Shown here in pieces: positions 56,842-64,000 of a stretch of 64,000 nucleotides of DNA. The stretch's first letter is position 1, and every line of letters starts with the position of its first letter. Origin of the DNA: Pilasporangium apinafurcum (lineage: Eukaryota > Oomycota > Peronosporomycetes > Pythiales > Pythiaceae); the NCBI GenBank assembly GCA_001600495.1, contig BCKE01000051.1:169222-233221 (forward strand). The letters run 5' to 3'. The notes under the pieces were generated by a model. The model made no database searches. It was not told the origin of the DNA and was given only the letters and a program-made list of their open reading frames with translations. The position numbers and the translations under genes were made by a program.

Positions 56842-59283
56842 TCAGTTTTGGTCATTCACGCGTCGTCGCTTTACACGATCGAAATATTCTTTCACCGTAA
56901 TACCCTTCCTTGAAGCTTTGGCTTCCGCTGAGATCACGGGTTTATTTTGCATGTCCTTGACGATCTCACTCGCAGGCCGCAGTGTTGTCCATGTACCATC
57001 GTCGTCCTGAATACGAATCGTGGCGTTTGCGATCTCTTGAACGTTCGTTGGTGCCGCCCCTACAAACTCAACCTGTGCATCCTGCTGGTTCAGTTTTGCC
57101 TCGAGTTTTTCGGCTTCTTTTTGTTGCCGTTCGCGTTGTTTTGCTAACAATTTGTCGATGTCAATTTCCAGTCCATTCGAACCGTTCTGGTCGTTGTTGT
57201 TTTTGCCTGCCGCACTCACCAGTAAATCATCCGGTAAAGCCTCGACTTCATGAAGCTTGTTGCATGTCATGATTCGGCCGTCCGGCATTTGAATCAATTT
57301 GCCGTCTGCCAAATTTTTCTCGAGCTTGTCCCTAGACAAGTACATTTTCTTGGAATTCGCGCGCATGAACTGCAGTCGCTCTGCACTCGTCATCTTCTCA
57401 TGCATGGCATCGTTAAGGATTTGCGCCTGAAGGTCCTGTTTCATATTCGCCTCGCGATTCCGCTGGTTGATCTGATTAATGCGCAGTACGTCGTCACTTT
57501 TGCGTTTCTGACGGGCTTCATTCTCTGCTAACAGCTTCTGCAATTGTTCTTCGAGCTTGACTGCTTTCTCAAAGTTTTTCATATCCTGTGCTGCTTTTAA
57601 ATCGCGCTCTAACCGCACACGCTGTACACCCAATGAAACGTGAGAAGTGCCGATTTCTTTCTTACGACGCACCATTTCGTTCACTTCCTCCTCTGTGTAG
57701 CGATGTTTTGTAATCATGCGATGCTTCTCACGGTATAATTTCTTGGCTTCAGCATGTGTAGGGAAATGCAATCGTTCCTTGTTCAACGTTGCGCGCCAGA
57801 CCAGAAACTCACGTTCCTGAAGCGAATGAGATGACAAACTATTTAATCGCCACTCCAGTTTACTTTTTCCAAAAGCACAAACGACGCCCTTGTGGGTCGA
57901 TTCACCCGCAAACGTGTACGGCTTGCTAATCTTGCACACGCTCACGACCTCACAGAATCGATAGACCATTTCACCATCGATGACCGAGATTGGGATCCGC
58001 ACGTACACACCACGCACCAGTTTATCAAAATACGGCTCAAAGAAATATTTCTCAAAGAATGTCCGCTTGCGTAGCAGATAGTGATTAGCTTGATTCCAAT
58101 TCACGGGGACATTTTCTTCGGGTTTCACGGATTCTTCTTCTTCTTCCACACGTCCACCATCTAAACCGAGTGCCGGCAAGCCTGTTTTGCTGTCCAGACT
58201 TGTTTTCCCGCTCCTTCGGTGGTCGTCTTCGTCACTGTAGTCGTCATCATCTGCATTTCGACCTCGAGACCCGCCACGCTGGAGCTCCTGTCGCTTGCGT
58301 CGTTTTTCTGCGAGTTCACGGCCAGCACCACTGCCGACATACTCGTCGTCACTGCCCTGGGAGTCGTCACCTAATCGATCGCTCAGCATCGACCGTGTCT
58401 TGTCACTTGCTTTCGATTTGTTGACCTTGAGGTTCTTCAGTGCTTCTTTGCGGCGATCACTTTCCCGACTACGACCGCCGCGTCGTGTCGATACTTCCTC
58501 CTCCTCTTCCTCTCCTTCACTCTCTACTTCTTCTTGCTTCCGTGAGGCCGCCAGCCGTTTCTTCAACTCTTTCTCCTTGTTCTTTTGCTCCTCTGCTTCA
58601 TATTTCTCTCTGATAGCACAAGCAAAACTAGCATTAGATGCAGAAACACCCTTGCAATCTCAAATTCAAGTCACTACTTACAGCAGACGCTTCTCTTTCT
58701 CCACTTCTGTGAGACCCGAGAGGTCCTGGTCAAAGTCCAACTCTGCTTCCTCCTCTTCTTCCTCCTCATCCTCTTTAACTCTGAGCTTTCCACGTCGTTT
58801 CGTGGGTACACTTCCTTCGTTGTCGGCCTCGTTCGCGGTCTCCTCCTTTACCTGCTCTAGTGTTTCTTTGCTCAACGGTTTCTTCGCCGGTTTCTTCCCA
58901 CTTTTCGCCGCGGATTTTGCACGCGCGGAGGGTGCTGCTGCCTTCCGTTCTTTCTTCACGGGCGTTGGCGCTTTCTTCTTGGTGCGTTTCTTCACAGGGG
59001 AGGCAGTCGACCCCTCTGAACCACTACCACTACCGCTACCAGAGCCGGAGCCACTTCCGGAGCCAGAGCCACTACCCGATCCGGAGCCACTCCCAGACTC
59101 TGATCCACTACCGGAGCCACTACCAGATCCGCTCCCGGAGCCACTGCCGGACTCAGATCCGGAGCCGCTCTCAGACCCACTGCCTGACCCAGATCCCGAT
59201 CGCGAGCTGATCGATTCTGATGCCGACGAGTTTCCACCATCCGACTCGTCGCTCTCTTCCACTACGCGATTCTTCTTCGCCAT
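56842..59283 (-). CDS. RTF1: RTF1 homologue (Paf1 complex, Plus3 domain)
   Basis: Two exons: 59283-58682 and 58609-56842, with a 72-nt intron (donor GTAAGT, acceptor ATCAG). Together they give 789 residues. RTF1 is the Paf1-complex subunit that couples RNA polymerase II elongation to histone H2B ubiquitination. N-terminus: MAKKNRVVEESDES followed by a long Ser-Gly-Glu repeat and basic/acidic stretches. The histone-modification region is poorly visible. The Plus3 domain (about residues 375-500) includes KLVRGVYVRIPISV and YRFCEVVSVCKIS. A coiled-coil region with INQRNREANMKQ, typical of RTF1 after Plus3, follows. It is divergent from CEP104 (320 bp) and convergent with glycosyltransferase copy 7. 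Confidence 0.92.
59017..59205 (-). repeat. Ser-Gly-Glu low-complexity repeat inside RTF1
   Basis: About 190 bp of short repeats encoding (SG)n with interspersed SESG near the N-terminus of RTF1. The DNA repeat unit is the six-base GGCTCC/GGTAGT type with synonymous variation, so it is an old or selected repeat rather than a fresh expansion. Confidence 0.8.
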
Positions 59284-59603
59284 GTTCCTCTTCTTCTTAT
59301 GTATGTATGTGTGGATTTATCTGTGTGCACGCAAAGGTCGTTGGTTCTATGGATGTCCCACCGTCCACAATGCCTCCCTGTGGTCTATGAAAACTTGGAT
59401 TGACTTGTTTTCGTCCGCGCGGCCGGTCGTTGCGCGTGAGTGTGGTTGGGGTGCTGGTTGAGAGGAGGGGATAATACTAACTTAAAGATACTTAACGGTA
59501 CTTACTTTAAGCAATACAATTCATTTTTGAATTGAATAACTAGGAGCTCAAACGGGCGGGGGCGGCACTTCAAGTCGCATGCGCGCGTTCGTGCAGTAAG
59601 CAA
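59284..59603. promoter_or_regulatory. Shared divergent promoter of RTF1 and CEP104
   Basis: 320 bp between two start codons. No TATA box is obvious. A short AT-rich stretch lies at 59465-59545. Confidence 0.5.
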
Positions 59604-62494
59604 ATGAGCAAGTTGCGCTTTACGGTTGTGGCGTGTTCAGGGGAAGATCCTTCTTTCCCCGCGAGAGAATTGAACGAGCATGCGGCCAACAGTAAAGGAT
59701 TTATGACCCCAAAGTACGTTGATCGTCTCTCTTTCACTTTGCTCCTAGTGAGCGTATGCAAATGGAAGCGTAACTTTCATTGAATATAATTTCAAAGGAA
59801 CTGTGAGTATCCACAGGAGCTGATTCTGCAGTTGCAGGACGGACTGTGTCGCCTGACGCAGGTGCGTTTTGCTGTGTTTGTTTATGAAACTTTTGTTGCG
59901 TGGGGACTAGACTAACCGCGAGGTTGATTGCTGTTGAAGGTGCAATTGTTGTCACATCAGACGCATATTGCCACCAAGATCGAGTTATTTTTGAGCAAAA
60001 GTCAGTCGCTTCACGATGCAACTTTTCAACGTCTCGGGTAAGTTGTCACTGTATGTGTTATGTGGCTACGTTGTGGTGGATATTGCGTGACGGCTGGATT
60101 CGTTAACAATGTGTACATGGAAAACAGATTTTTGACACTGAAATCAAATATTGAAAGCAATTACAATGCACGTGAACTTAAAACCGTGCACATCGACAAC
60201 GAAGCGACCTTTGTGAAGCTCGTGATGCATCAGTGTTACATCAACGAGCGCAATATTTACAGCCAAGTGGGCGTTATGGCCGTCAATTTATGTGGAGAGC
60301 CACTCGAAGGTTACCAGAACGACGAGCTACCAAATCACTCGACAGGCGAGATTATGGGTGGCAACTCACCCTCCACTCGGTCTATCCCAAAACCAACCAA
60401 GGGTGGTGGTGGCGGTGGCGCGCGATCGACAGTGAACGACGATCTCAGCTTTGATTTGCGATTCGATGCCAAGACAGCTGGCCGGATCAAAGAAATTCAA
60501 ATTGCCAAGGACCAAGCGGTAGCCATGGAGGACTATGACCAAGCGAAGCGGCTCAAGCAAATGGAAGAACAGCTTAAAAGCATTGGTCTCCAGCTCGCAC
60601 GACTAGAAGCTCAGAAGAGAGATGCTGTGGCGAACGAAGACTATGACTTAGCGAAGAGAATCAAAGACGAGATCAATATGCTAGAGGCATCAGTGGGCAG
60701 TAATGAATCACAGCCGATCCTCGCACCAGTAGGGTCGTATCCAGCGTCATCACCAGCGAAGAATTCGTCGTCGCAGATGGATCGAACGGCACCACACAGA
60801 TCTCAAGTACTTCCACGTGCTGGCGCATCAGTGATGACATCTTCTGCGAACTTCTCACCACGAGATATGTATCCAGAAGAATCGGTTCCAGCGAAAAGGG
60901 GCCACGCTACATCACATGAAGATCAAACTGTAGGTCGACGCCCTCCAAGCTCAAACCACCATGCCCCAGAGAATGAGGAGGAAGAAGCGTTGGACCCTGC
61001 TTTTGGCGACGGTGATAGCGGTGGTCCAAATTCAAACTTTATTGGCATTGCTGATGCAGAGAATCTACCAGATCCTGAAGAAATCCCACCTGCATTGGCG
61101 AAAGAAAGCGAAGAGCTGATAGATGTCATTGGGCCATTCTTTACGCGATGCTTTTATAGCAACTTGTGGAACCACCGGGACGCTGCCATTCGTAAGGTAA
61201 CGATGGAATTGGAAAACTATAGGGTGAATCCGGTTCAGCTCCTCGAGGTTTGCTCAACCCTCGTACAAAGTGGAGCTGGTGATCGTATCGCACAAGTGGC
61301 ATTGTCTGCTTTTCGCTTGATGGATCGCATGCTTCCTTTTGCTGCAAATGTTCGAAGGGATGATATGTGTCGCATTGTAAGTATTATATGCAAAGCCTAT
61401 CCCAGGTACTATTTGATTGTTTGACGAACTGTTGATGTGTTATTACAGTTAGGAAACAGTATGACACAATTTGTCAACAAATTAGGTGAGTCGCAGACAA
61501 AAGTGCGTGACGATGCTGCCGCCATTTTAATGCGACTGGCGTCAGCAAAGAATGTTGGGGTCGCCTTTGTGGCATCACATCTTACAAAGCGATCCAAGAA
61601 GCCACTCGGTCTCAAATTTTTGCTCGGCAGACTGCTCGTTATAAATGACCTCTTGACCAAATTTGAGCTTCTTCCTGACTCAGATTTTTCTGTGGGTGGC
61701 ATCATGAGTTTTCTGGAGGATAGCAACTGTTTCAGTCACCAAAGTCGACAAATTCGTGACGCAGCGAAGGATATAACTGTGTCGCTATTCCTGGTATTGA
61801 CTTTTCCTCCATTGAAATGTTTCGAATTTTAATGTTCTGATCATGTATCTTGACTACACAGATGGTAGGCGACGAAGTTGAAGGATATCTAAAATCACTC
61901 CGCCCCAAGCAGCTGGAGGAATATCAGGCCGCATTTGAGGCTGCAGAGACATCAAAAGCATCTGCAACTAGATCGAATGCAGCGGCGCCAAGAAACCGGA
62001 GCTATGCCGGAAATTTTGATAGTAATGGTGGTCGTCAGGCAAACAAGCGTTCACACACGAATTTACCCGTTGAAATGATGAATGATGATGCCGATGATGA
62101 TGATGATGAATCTGTGGACGAATACACATGTCCATTCTGTGGTATCGTGGACGAGAAGTTCGACTCTGATTTGTTGGATCAGCATTATTGGGCTGATTGC
62201 AAAATGCTAACACCGTGTAAAATGTGTGGGCAGATCATTGAGATCTCTGGTCTAAATGAACACTTACTTGTTGAGTGTGAACGGAAGAGAAATCATAAAG
62301 AGTGCCCACGCTGCGGAGAAGCGATCACCTCTAAATTTTACGACAAGCATGTCAGCTTGAACGACTGCTTACCTCGTCCTCATCCGAAGAAGGGGAATCG
62401 CTGTCCCCTCTGTCACGACGATATTGGTACTGGAAAAAATGGGTGGAAGCGACATCTTTTAGAAGAAGGTTGTCCGAATAACCCACGAAGTTGA
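59604..62494 (+). CDS. CEP104: CEP104 homologue (ciliary-tip, TOG and zinc-finger protein)
   Basis: Six exons: 59604-59713, 59798-59861, 59940-60037, 60128-61376, 61449-61793, 61862-62494. All phases fit and give 832 residues. CEP104 tracks microtubule plus ends and caps the tips of cilia, consistent with a flagellate (zoospore) life stage. Order: N-terminal jelly-roll (MSKLRFTVVACSGEDPSFPA; CEYPQELILQLQDGLCRLTQ; QLLSHQTHIATKIELFLSKS; ARELKTVHIDNEATFVKLVM; NIYSQVGVMAVNLCG); two coiled-coil repeats of the form (A/N)xEDYDxAKR(L/I)K; a TOG-like helical array (about residues 420-600); and a C-terminal zinc-finger cluster (YTCPFCGIVDEKFDSDLLDQ; CKMCGQIIEISGLNEHL; CPRCGEAI; CPLCHDDIGTGKNGWKRHLL). 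The complete domain series makes this confident. Confidence 0.93.
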
Positions 62495-62633
62495 AAGAGA
62501 ACAAAATTCATTAACACGAAGAATCATTGAAATTGGTAAGGATATTAGTTGTACTTGTATGGGTGGATTTCTGCTTTGTCGAGCAATGTACCAATCAATT
62601 TCAGGTGGGTGGAGATATATTTAAAGTAGCTGG
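62495..62633. other. Short convergent gap
   Basis: 139 bp between the stops of CEP104 and the bZIP gene. No feature seen. Confidence 0.5.
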
Positions 62634-63386
62634 CTATCCTGAAAAGGAGAGTTTTGGAATAGGAGCATTTTCTTCGTGATCAGCGACGTTGATGGTCGCT
62701 GAGTCGACATTTCGTCCACGGAATCGCACCAGTGTCTCGCCAGTGATAGTAACTCCATATATTTCGCAGGCTTGCAGCAGCGATTGACTTCCAGCGATGA
62801 AGTGCCATGTGCACCGCACAGTGACGATATTGCTATCACTCAGATCGCTCATCTCTTCGACGTTTCTGATGAACAGGTTCACGTTCACATAGCCATCAAT
62901 AACCGCTCGCCATTGTTCAAGCAGTGATCCTTGTACATCATTACTGTGTGTATCCAACACATTCTGGCTCCAGTGCATATAGTCCACATCAATTAACGCA
63001 TAGTGCATGCTCCTGGTATGGAAATTCCGGAACAGCACCACTTCTTCACGTGGAGAAATAAGGTCGACGTTTGCGATTCGGTTGGCGAGAAGCGTCAGAT
63101 AACTGTGACGTTCCTGTCGCTTCTTCACCAGCAATGCCACATCTCGGTGCTCAAGTCGTCGTTTTTCGCGGGCTTTACGACACGCGAGTCGATTCCGTTG
63201 ACGACGCAGTTGAACTACCATTGGCTCGACTGCATTCACTGAAGAGGCTGCTTCCAGGAGAACTGTAAGGGACTGATGCTGCTGTTTCTCAGTCAATGAC
63301 GATGGAATTTGGTCATCTATTGACGGAATACAATGATCCGAAGTCTTCTCTGAACGCGAATTCGAGACGCGCCGTTTATTTTTCAT
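62634..63386 (-). CDS. bZIP-type transcription factor
   Basis: 250 residues. A basic region (QLRRQRNRLACRKAREKRRL, about residues 58-77) has the bZIP pattern N-x-x-A-C-x-x-A-R, keeping the DNA-contacting Asn and Arg but with Ala for the usual Ser. A short heptad-like segment follows (VALLVKKRQERHSYLTLLAN), with fewer leucines than a classic zipper. The C-terminal 150 residues form a globular domain of mixed strands (SMHYALIDVDYMHWSQNVLD, VNVNLFIRNVEEMSD) of a type seen with bZIP domains in oomycetes; I cannot name it. The start at 63386 (MKNKRRVSNSR) gives a basic, nuclear N-terminus. The frame is intact. Target genes cannot be told from the sequence. Confidence 0.75.
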   Translation of the reverse strand: MKNKRRVSNSRSEKTSDHCIPSIDDQIPSSLTEKQQHQSLTVLLEAASSVNAVEPMVVQLRRQRNRLACRKAREKRRLEHRDVALLVKKRQERHSYLTLLANRIANVDLISPREEVVLFRNFHTRSMHYALIDVDYMHWSQNVLDTHSNDVQGSLLEQWRAVIDGYVNVNLFIRNVEEMSDLSDSNIVTVRCTWHFIAGSQSLLQACEIYGVTITGETLVRFRGRNVDSATINVADHEENAPIPKLSFSG

Positions 63387-63729
63387 TGCACCTGAAGTAC
63401 TTGTAGCATTTGCTGTCCGATGTCGATGGTTCTCTAGTGTTTATGTGTGGAGCGATGGTGGTAATGCAAAGCAATCGTCAGCACAAAGGATTTTCTCTCG
63501 TTAGCATAGCGACATTGGTGAGATCAGAAAGAGGCCACGAACACCATTATCTATGTGGCTGTGTCAGCGTATGATCACATCTGCCGCGACAGGACGCGCC
63601 GTTTAAAGTTCAAATCGAAGCACACGACAATACGCTGCACTTTTCGTCACCATTATGTTGCGATTCGAAAAGCCACAGAAGTTTTTTTACTGAACATCGG
63701 TTCATCCTCCCAAATTCAATTTTAGCATA
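63387..63729. promoter_or_regulatory. Promoter region of the bZIP gene
   Basis: 343 bp upstream of the bZIP gene, ending at the TA dinucleotide (63728-63729) next to the transposon end. No other gene is seen. Confidence 0.4.
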
Positions 63730-64000
63730 CAGTGCGCGCCATAAATAACTGGACACGAAAAAAACGTTATTTTCTGGAATAACTTTTTGAATTCTAAAAC
63801 TTAGAGGCTGAAACTTGGTGTATATATAATATAAAATGCTTGAATACTGGTGACAAACTTTGAAACACTAACTCACAATATTCACGGCACTAGAGCAATA
63901 TATAAATTTAGAGAGTGCGCCATAAGTGTATGGACATTTTAAGAATTGCTGCTTTTCGAGGACCACAAGAACATTCTGGTGATAAAATGAGCTTCATTAT
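63730..64000. mobile_element. Left end of a Tc1/mariner-like transposon, cut by the window edge
   Basis: A TA dinucleotide is followed by CAGTGCGCGCCATAAATAAC and TGGACAC. A second, related copy (AGTGCGCCATAAGTGTATGG, then ACATT) starts at 63913, 182 bp inward and in the same orientation. Two direct repeats in one terminus about 180 bp apart is the IR/DR layout of some Tc1 elements, where the transposase binds both. The transposase gene would lie to the right, outside the window. Confidence 0.65.

Noticed and set aside
58295-59461. Long open frame (388 codons) on the plus strand
   Set aside because: It is antisense to RTF1 and consists mostly of Ser/Pro/Leu runs produced by the acidic and Ser-Gly repeats of RTF1. 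No domain of its own.

Overview
The window looks like nuclear DNA of an oomycete (Pythium/Phytophthora grade); the lineage is an inference. The pointers are a eukaryotic nitrate-assimilation cluster with a cytochrome b5-type nitrate reductase and a large NAD(P)H nitrite reductase, compact mostly intron-poor genes with short introns, a CEP104 ciliary-tip gene (zoospore flagella), oomycete-style bZIP and GT71 genes, and Fanzor/TnpB remnants.

Layout. 0-15.7 kb: nitrate assimilation. Two NRT2-type MFS nitrate transporters lie on the minus strand, then a 3.3 kb regulatory gap, then nitrate reductase and nitrite reductase on the plus strand. Transporter, reductase and nitrite reductase together form the route nitrate (outside) -> nitrate -> nitrite -> ammonium. 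The gaps are rich in TGASTCA (bZIP-type) sites and hold a repeated 61-bp module. 15.9-21.0 kb: an intron-dense SMC-family ATPase. 21.2-22.4 kb: PA2G4/EBP1. 22.5-25.0 kb: a decayed Fanzor (eukaryotic TnpB-like RNA-guided nuclease) with a run of hairpins at its 3' end. 25.3-27.9 kb: a PWWP / DEK-C / TFIIS-N chromatin protein. 28.2-34.8 kb: divergent PES1 and DHX37, both ribosome-biogenesis genes, sharing a 421 bp promoter. 34.86-35.04 kb: the C-terminal tail of a second, different TnpB/Fanzor2-like protein, again ending in hairpins.

35.4-56.7 kb: an expanded family of seven GT71-type (Mnn1-like) type II membrane glycosyltransferases plus one wrecked copy. Two subfamilies can be separated by the active-site motif (DADTxFF versus D(G)ADVHFF). 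Inside this array lies a near-perfect 4.33 kb palindrome (arms 1969 bp, spacer 396 bp) carrying two identical short-chain dehydrogenase genes. It is flanked by two opposed members of the DADVHFF subfamily, which suggests a larger, older inverted duplication whose centre has stayed identical.

56.8-64 kb: RTF1 (Paf1 complex) diverging from CEP104, a bZIP protein, and the left end of a Tc1/mariner-like transposon that runs out of the window. No rRNA, tRNA or CRISPR array was recognised; this was by eye only.
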